This document shows, piece after piece, positions 1 through 11,695 of a stretch of 64,000 nucleotides of DNA. The stretch is from Trichosphaerium sp. ATCC 40318 (lineage: Eukaryota > Discosea > Flabellinia > Trichosidae), in assembly GCA_038496445.1 (NCBI GenBank), contig JALMLS010000440.1, positions 124,001 through 188,000 of the forward strand. The letters are read 5' to 3'. The notes under the pieces were generated by a model. The model did not search any database. It was not told the origin of the DNA and saw only the letters and a program-made list of their open reading frames with translations. Position numbers and translations under genes: made by a program. The stretch's first letter is position 1, and every line of letters begins with the position of its first letter.

Positions 1-380
1 AGTATATTGTATGTTAATGCAGTTTTAGATGTCATTTTTGAAAGATGCTACGTGTATTTAAGATAGAGCGAGATAAAAAGTCATGCAAAATCTCTACCTT
101 GCTTTTTTTTTTAAAGTTCTCTTTTGTTACTAACAATATGTGTAGATTGGGAGCTTTGAAATGTTGTCTGATCAAGAATGCATTTACTTATTGTACTCAA
201 TCTAATGAGCCAGATACTTTATCTATACCTAAAGATAAACAGATGTACTGAGGTGGAGAGTATGTGAAATGTAACTTAAATTGGATTTAAAAAGGTACAA
301 ATTTATTTATAAACAGGTAAAGATGAATCCAATATGGTGTCTACTTGTTGTTCAACATAGACATAGATGTTATAAGCTTG
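1..380. repeat. Downstream flank of BTB gene, duplicated at about 15.6-16.0 kb and partly at 24.0 kb
   Basis: No convincing gene. The stretch with GAGGTGGAGAGTA near position 250 recurs at about 15880 and, inverted, at about 24045. Other blocks (ATGTCATTTTTGAA near 30, TCTTTTGTTACT near 120) recur at 15670-15780. This is the 3' flank of the BTB gene carried along in segmental duplications. Confidence 0.7.
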
Positions 381-1304
381 CTAGGACCGACTGGTATTTA
401 GAAGTTGTACAGAGTCAGTAGTATATTGTAAGTTAACATGTAAACGCCATGTGCCTTTTGGAATATCAATGAGAAATACTGTATTGTTGAGCACCATTTT
501 AAGCTCCCTCTCTGTAAGTGTCAAGGTCACTGTATCATCTTTGAAGGCTATTAAACCTGGGCATTTCTTTACAGAATCCCCATTATGTACATATTTTCCT
601 GACCAACCATACGCGGCTTTATTAAGGAAAGAACGCCTTGATGGAGTTACACCAGCACTTATAATGCCTATAAACAGCCAATCTCTCGTTCCATGTATCT
701 TGAGCGTCCATGTTACATTACTTTCGAAACTATTAGATCCAAATGCAGCACAATAACTTGATGTCTTAACCTTTTGAACAAGAGTTGGTGCAACTAAAAT
801 TTCGCCAACTGAAGTATCAGCAGAAAACGAATCAGTCAAAGGAAGGCTCACTAGAGCAGGAATGATACCAAAGTAATCAACAAGTGCTGAAAAGTCTTTG
901 TCAACATTCTTCAGTTCAATCACTTTATGAAGTGGTTCTCCAGGTTGCATGGAAGCTGATCTGAGAGATCGTAGAATGACTGTAAAGTACTCTGGGTCAA
1001 CATCTAAAAAGATGATACCATTCTTGTCGAGAGTGTGTTTACCCTCCCACCGCCCACTGAACATGGTTTCGAGCATTGATCCTTGAACAACACATAAAGT
1101 ACGTCGCGTGGTTGTCATGAGTGTGCCGCCAACGTTTAGTTCTATCACATCCTCTGTAGTCGTTTTTGAAGCCATTTGTAATTTTTCGTTTTCAAACTGC
1201 TTTTTGGATGCTTCAAGCTCTTTTGTCTGCTTCACAACTAATTCTGTTTGTATTTTGAGAGCCTTGTTAAAGTGTTGGTACAGGTTCGTTAGTTCCTCAG
1301 CCAT
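381..1304 (-). CDS. BTB/T1 (KCTD-type) protein with SPRY-like C-terminus
   Basis: Intact single-exon ORF of 307 aa. Residues 1-50 form a Lys/Glu-rich probable coiled coil. Residues 52-150 are a BTB/POZ domain of the potassium-channel tetramerisation (T1/KCTD) class: the VIELNVGG start, TTTRRTL, a Phe-Ser-Gly-Arg-Trp turn and DVDPEYF are visible. Residues 185-305 look like a SPRY/B30.2-type beta sandwich (WTLKIHG near its start, LTERELKMVLNN and the IPKGTWRLHV strand near the end). In the KCTD family the BTB domain usually oligomerises and recruits cullin-3; a SPRY domain would bind substrate, so a ubiquitin-ligase adaptor is the best inference. The start at MAEEL is shared with a second copy near 14.8 kb. 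The gene and flanks are duplicated there in broken form. Confidence 0.85.
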   Translation of the reverse strand: MAEELTNLYQHFNKALKIQTELVVKQTKELEASKKQFENEKLQMASKTTTEDVIELNVGGTLMTTTRRTLCVVQGSMLETMFSGRWEGKHTLDKNGIIFLDVDPEYFTVILRSLRSASMQPGEPLHKVIELKNVDKDFSALVDYFGIIPALVSLPLTDSFSADTSVGEILVAPTLVQKVKTSSYCAAFGSNSFESNVTWTLKIHGTRDWLFIGIISAGVTPSRRSFLNKAAYGWSGKYVHNGDSVKKCPGLIAFKDDTVTLTLTERELKMVLNNTVFLIDIPKGTWRLHVNLQYTTDSVQLLNTSRS

Positions 1305-1746
1305 TAGCGTGTTGGGTATGCCTCTGTTATTTACTTTAAAATATGGATCTGTATCAAGTTTGGCAGTCAGTTAATTCAACCCAGTTTTGGAGTAGCAGCT
1401 TTTAACTAAAACTTGGTTTTAGCCATACCTCATTCTAAGTATCCTAAGAATCAACAATTAGAAATTCCAGAGATTTCTACGGAATCTCCCTGAACCTACA
1501 ACTAAAAAAACGAATTGATAACTTATTTACCTATAACACCGTCTCTAGTTAATTCTATTACAGCTGTACTAAATATCAAGATGACAAGCAAGATAACAAA
1601 AAGAACAAAGAAAGTGAAAAGATGAACTTTTCTTAATGAGATTGTTGGACAATCATTGAACTAACATGTTCGATAAATCTAACAAATATACATCTGCTTT
1701 TTATCGTTTATTACAAAACTAACTGCCTTTTTTAGGGATTTTTTAC
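1305..1746. other. Intergenic region
   Basis: Upstream of the BTB gene and downstream of the receptor gene. The first 50 bases are shared with the upstream flank of the second BTB copy (14775-14828). The rest shows no ORF or RNA gene that I recognise. Confidence 0.5.
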
Positions 1747-4700
1747 CTAGTACGTTCCAGTCTTCTTTTCTAGTTCAATAGGGTCACCAATATTATTAAT
1801 CAATTGATCCAACTGTGTTGCTTCAACTGCATGTCCATTTTCTTGTAAACTTTGTCTTACTTTTGACTTGTTCATATATATCTGCTTGTATACGTTTGCT
1901 AGTGCTATATCTTCTATATTCTCTGGTATAATAGCAGGTAAGAAGTCATCATCCTCTTGACGCTGTGGAGGCATTGTTGCGATATCATCAAAAAAGGCGT
2001 TAATACCATCTTGATTCTCGTCAATAAAGTCGTTCAATACGACCATGTATGGCTCTTTACCACCTAGTTTTATACTATTTGATAAACTCTGTAGTGTTTT
2101 TGTTATGAGCACAAAAACACGACGTGCTTCTTTTGATGGTGGGTGACGAGAAAGACCATAAGATTCAGGTAAATTTATAGCTGGATTGAAAAATCTCAAA
2201 AAGATGAAACCACCAATCGCTGTGTACTTAGAGTTTGGAAATCTATTATGTACTTCTCTTCCAAGATGAGTGCAAATAACACGAAACTCACTAAAAGAAA
2301 ATTTAAGCTTCATAGTTATGTGTAGTAAAGGTAAAAAATTTTCAACTTAAAAATACTTTTCCCGGTTTTTTCTTAATATTGTACGTACACTGGGACTTCA
2401 TCTAGAGATCTTATTATCGTTGAGAGTACTTTCTGAGCTGTTAATAGTAATTGATACTTATTAACACGGACATCTTCTTCGTCTGGTTTTATTACTGGAT
2501 CAAGTTCAAACGTGAAATCAGCTGCTTCTTCGCCTATGTGCAAAAAAAAAAAAAGTAAGAACAAACACTAAAAAAAAACTACATGGGTAACAAACCAAAT
2601 TAAAAAACGTGGTTCAAAAAAGAATATTCTATTAAAAATAGACGTATTTGGGCAACTGCTTTAGTCCAAAGTGAACGAAACAAGATAAATAAACATCAAA
2701 AAGGAAACAGCAAAAAAACAACTTTTTTTTGACAATTTTTTTCCAAACCGTGTACCTTTTGTACGTTCCATTAACAAGAATATATCATTACTTAAAGTAT
2801 TCCATAGATATTGTAATCCGACTAACTTTGAGTAGAACTTAAGCATCTTCGATGCCATCGAGTTTGATCTAAACAAAGTAGACTCCGAAGCTGCTCCGGC
2901 TACCTCATCTGAAATGAACTTTTTTATCAATCCAAGCGATCCTTCATGACTCTCGAACGTATAAACAAGTGCTTGAGCAACTGCATCTTGTTCTGTCGCT
3001 TTTGTAATGTCTACAATCGCACTTGCTATTTTTAGACTTTCATCCTCAACCAACATTCTTTTTAAGTCTTGTAGCATCTTTACACGTTCTGTATCTTTTT
3101 TGCTTACACGTGCATTCATAATAGCATTACCAAACATGATTGGTTCAAAGTTTGGCGGACCAGGTTTTCTCTAAACAGAGGAATAAGAACAAAGTCATTT
3201 TTTTCGGTTTTTTAGGCTTGATTTTCTCATAAAATTATTCAATGCAAGTCTTGCCTGTAAGATTGATCGATCAGAATCTCCTCTGTATTTGTAAATTATG
3301 AAGGCTATGATTAGAGCAATGATGATCAATATGATAATGATTGGTATCACAATAGGGATAACGTCTGGTGAGAAAAAGTTTTAGCAAGAAAGTTTTGTTA
3401 CAGAATTTGCTGAAACTACATCTACTTGCCTAAGCCGTCATCCGTTCCAGATCCTAGTACTGGGCATGTATCTCCTCTGACAAGTTTTGTAGAGCAATCC
3501 TCTGAAGAATATTAATGGCAACAATCTCACATTTAATTGTTTTTGGTATGCCTTGAAAAAAAAAGTACCTTGTTTCAAACACCTTGGTGTGCCTTCTTGA
3601 CACCATCCACATTGAATATTTGCAATACAATTACCACAACTAGCAAGAGCAGCACAACCTATGTTGATGGAAAAGTAAGTAACTCACATAGACAAATTTC
3701 TTCTTCGACTCAAAAAAAAATGTGCCTTCCAAAAATAGAGAAACTGTATTTCCTGTTACACCAATTGTGGCATTAGCCACTTGACCATTTTTTGTTTGGT
3801 TGATAAACTGCCCTGTAATAGCTAAACAAGTTGTTAGTACAATGACCACTAGTATACTCTTGGTACAACAACTACAATCAAAATACTAAAAATGAGAAAA
3901 AAAACAGAAAAAACTTTAAACGTGTTTTTTCACAAAAGACGTATTTGATACTTTCACAGTTTGGATGAATGCGTTTACTCTGACAAAAGTTTAAAAATAC
4001 TTACTGGTATTCGATGAGATAAGAACAAGTCTGCTCGTTTTGTTGAATGCTGTTGATATCGTTGGGACAATAACAATGCCTCCAGATATTTCAGCTCGTG
4101 TGGACGTAATAGTGTCGTATTCTGCTGGTAGCTCTCCGCCCACTTTATAATGGATCGTTCCTGTGTCTTCCTATAAGGTGGTATGTGAGAATCACAAACC
4201 GAGTTCTTTCAAAAAAAAAATTGGTATATGCAAACACCACGTGATAATGTTTAAACCTTTGTTGTTTTTACTATTTTTTAGAATGTAATAATTTTGATAA
4301 AATAGGGCTCTTTTGACAAAGAGAAGGGTACTCTGGAAAAAAGCTTTCCTCCTTGATAAACGAAGGTATGCGAAAAAAAATTGTTACTTCAATTTGACGT
4401 ACATTCTTCAATAGACCCCTAATATTCATTAAACGTCTTGGAGGAGGATCTACATCTGATGGCCCAACATGTAAGTTACCAGTATTGAATAGATCTCCAG
4501 TAAGTTCACCTTCAAGCTAAAACAAAACTGTTAACTTTCTTCCTTTTTACTCAAAAACAAAGCAAAAACATTGTTTCTTGGATTCCTGTTTTCTCGTACT
4601 TCAAGTGTGCCATTATTTCTAACTGTTGCTTCAATAGTACCATCAAATACTTTCATTGTTCCTTCTTGTGTTAGGGTACCATTAACACGAAGTGCAGTCC

Positions 4701-7700
4701 CTTCACCGCCCATATTTATAAAAGTTTGGCCTCCAGTTCGTAGTTCATCAATATTAAAGTTAAAAACACCATTATCCATAGTTAGCGGCTATTTGAATAA
4801 ATAAGTTAGATAATCATGAATCTCATATTAGAACTTATTTTAAAAAAGTACTTACAGCTAAGATTGCGAGCGAGTGAGGAGAAGTACCACCTAAAAGAAG
4901 CCTGTAAGGTAAAATTTCTGAAGGGAAAAAACTATTCAAAGGAAGTTCTCTGATGCAGCAGTAGTAACATAACTTTAGGTTAGGCATCTATCACCACAAA
5001 ATATATGGAAAATTGTAGGAAATAAATTGATTTTTCTTTTCGGTGAGTTTGAGGACGAAAAGCAGGTTACACAAAAAACACTTACCCTGAATGTCTACAC
5101 TATTGCCTGAAATTGTCACAGAATTCTTTACAGTTAAACATCCATTGGATAATATTTTAGATCCTCCAGCGATTGCAGCAGATAGTGATAATGTATCAGC
5201 AACCAATCCATCACCACCCATGTCCAATGTACCTTGCATCCAACTTAAATCGCCAACTTCAAAAGAAGTTCCACTTCGTTTTGTGGCACTCTTTACTAGT
5301 TGAACAGTTGCATTGCCATTACACGTAATTGCTGAAATCTTTGGTACCCCCTAACCACGGTAATTAAAGAAACTGATTACTTGTTCGAATAAAGTGTACC
5401 TCTAATATACGTAAAATGCTGTTACCTTTACTTCGAAGTTAGTACACTAAATAAAAAAAATTGACAAAAAACAATTCACCTGTTGCTACTACGCTTCCAT
5501 CAATACTTGATACTCCCTCAACTGATAGAGTACCGCCTGATATAACAATAGAACTATTAAGAGAAATACTGGTTCCTCTTAATACAAGAATGCCTCTTTT
5601 AATCTCAATACTACCAGCAATGTCCAACGTGCCGGTTCCTATTTTTCGAAGAGAAAAATAAGAAAAAAGGTTTGTTTCTTCTATCTGTCTGTCTTACCTG
5701 TTAAAATAGCTTCAGCCGTATCTTCAGGCATATCAATGATTATGTTATTGATAGACAAGGATGATCCTTCACCAACTGAAATAGTACCACCACTAGCTCC
5801 GTTATACACAAGTGTATCAGAAACAGCCAATGAGCTTCCTAATAAAACATCATTAGGCGATTTTACCGTACTTGATTTTGTCATTGTTTTGAATAAGTTG
5901 GAGACGTTAATTAGTCGTAAAAAATAGTATACAATCTTTGGAGAGTATTCATATTTTTTCACGTGTTACAAAGAAAACGTGATTCAAAAAATACAGTGCA
6001 AAATCAAGTTCTTTTTAAAATCTTTACTATTGTTACGCACGTGTTATATCAACCGATCCAGACGTTACTGTCATATTATTTAATCCTGATGTTATATCTA
6101 TAATAGATACAGGCGAAGACGAATTGTTCGAACTAATCACAAGGCCCTACAACGAAGAATAGGTCAGATGACTTTTAAAAAAAACACTTTCTATAACAGC
6201 TTTCATTTGCCATTTTTTGTTCGTACATTCATGGTGATAGGAACAGAAGCCATCAAGGATCCTCCTGATAATATAACATTCGCTGTAGAAACTTGATCTG
6301 CCGAAGTGTAAAGAAAGCTAGCTCCAGCAGATTCTACGTTCAACCTCCGTTCAATCGTATGTGCACTAAAGTCCATGTCACCTGATTCGATAGTGAGGGT
6401 CCCGTTTCCCGTTACTTGTAAAGGTGTAACAACCTGTATCATCATTAATGTGATTATTCGTTACTGGGAGTAAGGAAGTTTAGGGTAGTATCAAACACTC
6501 AGTAAGATGTTTTTTGAGTACAAAACAAAAAGTTATAAAATAATTTGTCATGCGCACTCTTGCTATAATCAGGTTGCCTCCTTCTTCGAGTGTATGACTA
6601 TTTCCAAAATCATAATCATCAACCCTCAAAGTACCTCCATTTTTTAGAATTAAAACACCAATATTACTTATTAGAGTAGTGGCAAAGACCTGTCATTTCT
6701 GAATTAGTAAAGTACAATGAAAAAAAGAATAAAAACAGTTGTTCTATGAGGCTTTTCTTACTGTTGATGGTCCGTAAATTGATATAATACCCGCATCCGC
6801 GTTAAACATACTGAAGCTCATTTCTTCGGCAAATATTAAGGAAATGGTGCCTAAGTAAAAGTCATAAACAAAATAATCTTGAAGCACAAAACATTGGAAT
6901 TTAAAAAAAGTCACAGTACAGTTCTATTCGTTCGTTCTTATTTTTTATTTCTTGCCTAACCACACAGAAATACCTTATGTTTTATTTTGGCAAAGAAACA
7001 GTTGTTTTCACATGCGGAAAAGTAAGAATTTTTAACGAATAGAACTGGTATCTATACAAATACTTTTTTACGCTTTTCTTGATTTACGCTATCTTACCTC
7101 GTCTCGTAATTAAAACTGGATTACTAGTCCACGTTACATCCCATCTCATTTCTACTCTATCTTGTAAAGAAACATTTGTAGCTTCGTATCTTGATGTCTC
7201 AGAAAATGTAACATTACAATCTGAAAACTGCACATCACCACCTCCAAGAATTGAACCACTAATAAAAACTTTTGGTATGAAAGTTGAAGCTGAGGCAGGT
7301 GATCCCTAAAAGACGATTTGGTTATAAGTGATAACAGAACTTTCTAGTTTCTTGTAATTACTTACATCTACCACCATCTCGTTGTTATTCATTTGAACAG
7401 TTCCTTCAAGTCGAAGAGAAGCAATACTTGAAAACCGAAGTATTCCTACAAAGAAAAAAATAAGAAAACGAGTGGCTATCACTTCAAAAGAAAGCAAATC
7501 CAAGTTCATTGTTTTGAACCAGTCAAATATGTGTATACACTTACCGTTCATTCCTATTGAAGCAACGCCTGTGTGCACTAAATTAACAATTACAGCGTCT
7601 TCTCGATTTTGAGAATCAGAAGACGTAGCGCGGATCTCAAGGATACTGTCCTGGACAGTAATCGCTTCAACGTTAACATTGTAGGTTTGCAATGCTGTAA

Positions 7701-8932
7701 TACCAGTCAGGCCGTCGAAGTTGATCGAATCTTGTAAACCAGTCTGTTCATTAGCGTTGACTTCAGCAATGCTGTAAAGAAGTTAGAAAATCTAGTTGTT
7801 TCATGCTTCACAATCCAAAAAATAACACAAAGTGTTTCACTAGTACTCTCAACGCCAAGACGTCCAACATGACTTTTTTTGAATCAGCCTGAGTTGGTAG
7901 TACTATGCTAAACACTGAAAGCAAAAAATATCCAACACTTGCTTTGTAAAAGCAAAATAAAAAGTCAAGGTAAAAAACAGTAGCGATGGATTGTAAACGC
8001 TTCGATTTTGGTTAAATGTAAAAATGAACAAAAATTATGTAAACGTACTTCAATGTTATTGTATTTTCGTTAAACAGCATGTCTAGAACAGGAGAATTTC
8101 CACTAGGGTCTGGTTTAAATATCACAGATAAAGGAGCCTCAAACGCGACGGATCGAACCAGTACTCGTCCGCCTACAGTAAACTCAAGAGCTGTGTTTGA
8201 ACCATAGTTTGCTCTATAAAAAAAAACCTGTTGAGTTCCCCACAGAGTTTCACTTTGAAACTTACTCGATTAACTCTAATATTTTACCCAGTGAACTTGC
8301 AGGGAATAAGAACGAAGTTTTATCAGCGTTGGAAGTTAATCTACACATATTAGACTTTTTGTTGAACCACAATTTTATCATCGATTTCATACCTTGTCTT
8401 GAAACCGAACGATTGTGCACCTGAAAGTACAAAGTTTATATCAGCGCCATTAGGGATATTTACAGTATTCCATTCATAATGATTTCCTGCGACTAATCCA
8501 ATGGCACCATTTTCCAGACCTATTTTTTTTTGGGTTTATTTCAATCCAAACTAAAGTGATTTTTTTTTTTTCTGACAAAAAAATACCTGTATCATTGAAA
8601 AGGAGTGTAGCTGTGGTATCTGATGTGAAAACTATATCGTCCATTATCTCAGGGAGTGTTTGATCTCCATCTACTACCCAATTCGCGACCTACGCGAGAA
8701 GAAACGGATGTTAGTGTTAAATACTTGTTTGGTTTTTTTTTTGTGGTTTTTTGAAACGGAAACGTACAGCGTCTACACTACCCTCTGATACTCCGCTATT
8801 CCACGTAAACTCTCTTGCCCGTGTGGCTTGTAATAAGCATAGAATAACTACTTTCTATTTACATCTCGCAGCGCTGATAATTTTTCTTTTTTTATAAACT
8901 GTACCTAAAGCCACTATCGAAGTACGAAACAT
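1747..8932 (-). CDS. Plexin-like single-pass receptor: beta-helix ectodomain, PSI domain, TM helix, cytoplasmic RasGAP
   Basis: About 27 exons that join in frame. The start at 8932 gives a clean signal peptide (MFRTSIVAL, spliced to VVILCLLQATRA). The ectodomain of roughly 1,000 residues has Gly/Thr/Ser-rich strands such as GTLSVEG and ISGGTLSV, typical of right-handed beta-helix proteins, opening with an ANW...LPE...DDIVF motif. Exons near 3.45-3.75 kb encode a PSI domain with eight cysteines (CGNCIANIQCGWC in its core). A TM helix of Ile/Val/Leu follows at about 3.3 kb, then YKYR. The cytoplasmic part (about 3.17-1.75 kb) is a RasGAP: TLFRSNS carries the expected arginine finger and FLRFFNPAI is the conserved GAP motif. 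The likely role is a surface receptor that switches off a Ras/Rap GTPase. At least three introns here use GC donors. Individual exon ends are hand-set. Confidence 0.8.
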
Positions 8933-9762
8933 CACGTGCGTATGCCTGTTGGTTTATTTTTACTCTACTAAAAATTATGTTAAATAGCTCTTTTATTGTC
9001 TGTACCTCGTAGTGCTCTATGTATTACTTATTAATACTGGAGAAGTGCGGTGAATAGAAACAACTTGCGTGATAATAAGTGTGCACAAAACTGGTTCAAA
9101 CTACTTAACGAAACAAAAAAAATCGGAATCCACAGGCCTGTGAACACAGTTTGGTTGTTTATTTTGGAATAATGTATATCACGTGGGCTTTTTTTGTTTT
9201 TATTTTTGGAGACTTTTGGTTACTGCCAAACCGCTTTTTGGTGTCGATGCAGTAGCGACTCTCAGAAAAGATCAAGCTTGAAAGGTTTTAAACAGTTCAA
9301 AAGCTGTACAACGACAATTACTCTAACTGAACTCTGTCACCAAGTCCAAGGTTAGTACTTATAAAACTGGGCAACAGAAGGGCGGTACAACGTTTTGGTT
9401 AGTCTATTTCTGTATTAAGCCTAAAGAAAACACGTGGTGTAGAACGCAATGTAGCACAGCTACGGCCACACTTTGATTCGTTCGCTTTTAAGTCACGTGA
9501 CATTTTGTAGTTTAGGCGCTGTCAAGACTAGCCTGGGGTACTAGAAACCCATCTATCGTAATACAGGAGCTCTTGATTGTTCAGATAAATTCTTTTTTGA
9601 TACCATAAAAAAAATGGGCTTCACGTGTTTTTACACTACTCAGCCACGGCGTAAACGTAGTTCGAAATTAATTAGTTTGACTCATAAAAGTTGTTTGAAA
9701 AAATAAAAGTAGTAACTGGTATATTGAGCAGCACCAGTCGCGAATAATACAATTTAAACAAT
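8933..9762. promoter_or_regulatory. Divergent promoter region with clustered CACGTG motifs
   Basis: An 830-bp gap between the start codons of the minus-strand receptor and the plus-strand carrier. CACGTG occurs at about 8934 (next to the receptor ATG), 9181, 9431, 9495 (as GTCACGTGAC) and 9623. No ORF of note. A shared promoter is inferred from geometry and motif density; no TATA box or transcription start was identified. Confidence 0.45.
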
Positions 9763-11447
9763 ATGAGCTACTTAGAGAATCAAATACGCGAAACAATCGG
9801 TGGTAGCGGCGGAGGCGTTGCTATTGTTCTTGTGGGACATCCACTAGGTATGTTGTGTGTATTGGTAGCGTACTAAGCGCTTTAGATACAATCAAAGTAA
9901 GAATGCAAACTATGAAAGTAATTCAAGGTACAACGACGGAAACGTACCAACTATGCTAAAATAGCGTCGAATAGGGCAAGCACCGCCTTACAAGAGCACC
10001 CTTGATTGTGCACTGAAAATGATGTCCCGAGAAGGCCCTTGGAGTTTGTACAAAGGGTGCGTAGATAGTTAAAACCTTTATGAAATTACCGAACACTAAA
10101 ATTAGTTTCAACCCGACCGTTATGCGCTTAAAACCTTTCCTACGCTTCATTGTTGCGCTGTAGCGTTTTCTATCGCTCACGCGTTTATCTCTAAAACTTT
10201 ACGTTTAATCGCCCTAAAAACTACTCCTTTCTGCTCTAAAACAAATTCCTTTGCGTGTGCAACGAAGGAAAACGAAACTGTTATTGAGACGTCATCGCTC
10301 ACTGAAATCTAGAGTTACAGCTCCGCTACTAGGTGTAACTCCTATGTACTCTCTATGCTTCTTTGGCTACGGTATCGGCAAATCAATTTTCACAACTGAG
10401 GATAACTTTAAAAACTTGGATTTACTACCAATAGCATTAGCAGGTACGCTTGTACACTCCAAGAACGAAAATAACGCATTTGCGGCTCATACTCAGATTC
10501 TTCATAAAAATTACATTTTGCATTTAACGTCGTTTAAAACGGCTCAATGTCAATATCATGTGTTAAACGAGCGTAGGTGCTACCTCTGGGCTATTTACAA
10601 CACCTATATTGGCTCCTTTAGAGCGCGTGAAATGTATCCTTCAGACACAAACTGCAAATCTTAAACCAGGCGAAAAACCAAGATTTAAGGGCGTTCCAGA
10701 TCTTGGCATGCATCTATGGAAGACTGGAGGTACGGCTGGCGTATTTGTGTTGCCTCAAGAGGCTCATAAAGACTATTTTTCTCTGAGTGGAATTTTTTTT
10801 GTTTCATTTGTACTTTGGCAGGTGTACTTAAATTTCTTGCCAATTAGGACTCGAGTCTATCAATCGTGGATTTTCTGCAACTATGTTACGTGATTGTGTA
10901 GCGTCCATGGCATATTTTGCTGGATATGAATGGTTCAAGAGCACTTTACAAGTAAATGGTAAGCTTGAAGAATTATTAATTCCAACGAAAGAAATATTTA
11001 CAGTTGTGTAGACCAGACTTCTTGGGGACAACGTACATGGAGAACTCTTGTAGCTGGTGGTATGGCTGGTGTACTCAACTGGCTTCCAGCAATCCCTATA
11101 GACACTTTAAAGGTAAGAAAAATTTGTTTAAGAAACGCTTGCGGATCATTGCGTTTGCGTGGTGGTAACAGTTTTCTAGTCCCGCTTACAAACGGCTCCT
11201 GATGGAAAATATCCAAATGGTATCAGATCCGTGTTTATGGAGATTTACAGAGCTGAAGGTATTCTTCTTGTAGACGAAATAATCATTTCTCATTTTTTTC
11301 GTAGGTATGAATACTTTCGCCACTTTGTACAGAGGATTTGGACCTGTAATGATCCGTGCTTTCCCAGCAAATGCTGCATGCTTCTTAGGTTATGAAACAA
11401 CAAAGCAAATATTAGAAATGTTCTGGGCAAGGAAACAGCTTGAGTAA
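9763..11447 (+). CDS. Mitochondrial carrier, carnitine/acylcarnitine (SLC25A20) type
   Basis: Multi-exon gene of the SLC25 inner-membrane carrier family. All three signature repeats are visible: [13 protein letters not shown] in repeat 1, [13 protein letters not shown] in repeat 2 and IPIDTLKSRLQTAP in repeat 3, each with the P-x-[DE]-x-x-[KR] turn. Other family blocks include [24 protein letters not shown] and NAACFLGYE near the end. Overall similarity is closest to carnitine/acylcarnitine and ornithine-type carriers; the exact substrate is inferred. These carriers exchange acylcarnitine for carnitine across the inner membrane for fatty-acid oxidation. The start MSYLEN precedes the first helix directly. 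Several introns are larger than elsewhere in the window (about 240 nt at 10.06-10.3 kb). Confidence 0.85.
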
Positions 11448-11695
11448 TAAGGTCAACAATATTTTTCAAAAAAAATCAAGTAATTAATTCTACAACCAAA
11501 AATAAATAACCATTATTCAGTAACCTAACGAGAAAAGGACAACTTTATTGGTTTGTATGCATGCGCACTATTAAGTACCGCGTATGAGACACGTATTTTA
11601 ATGGCTTTAGGCTTATTGAAGTTGACAAGGCGTTTTTTGAAAATGTTTGAGTTTTCTTTTTTGATTGTTTAGCTTTAGTTGTACGTTAATTGCAC

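Noticed and set aside
1108-1374. Plus-strand ORF antisense to the BTB gene
   Set aside because: Shadow of the coding strand. The same antisense ORF appears over the second copy only because the sequences are duplicates.
10251-10664. Single-exon ORF of 137 codons across the carrier gene
   Set aside because: It runs through an intron of the carrier. The spliced reading ([21 protein letters not shown]) fits the family and this one does not.
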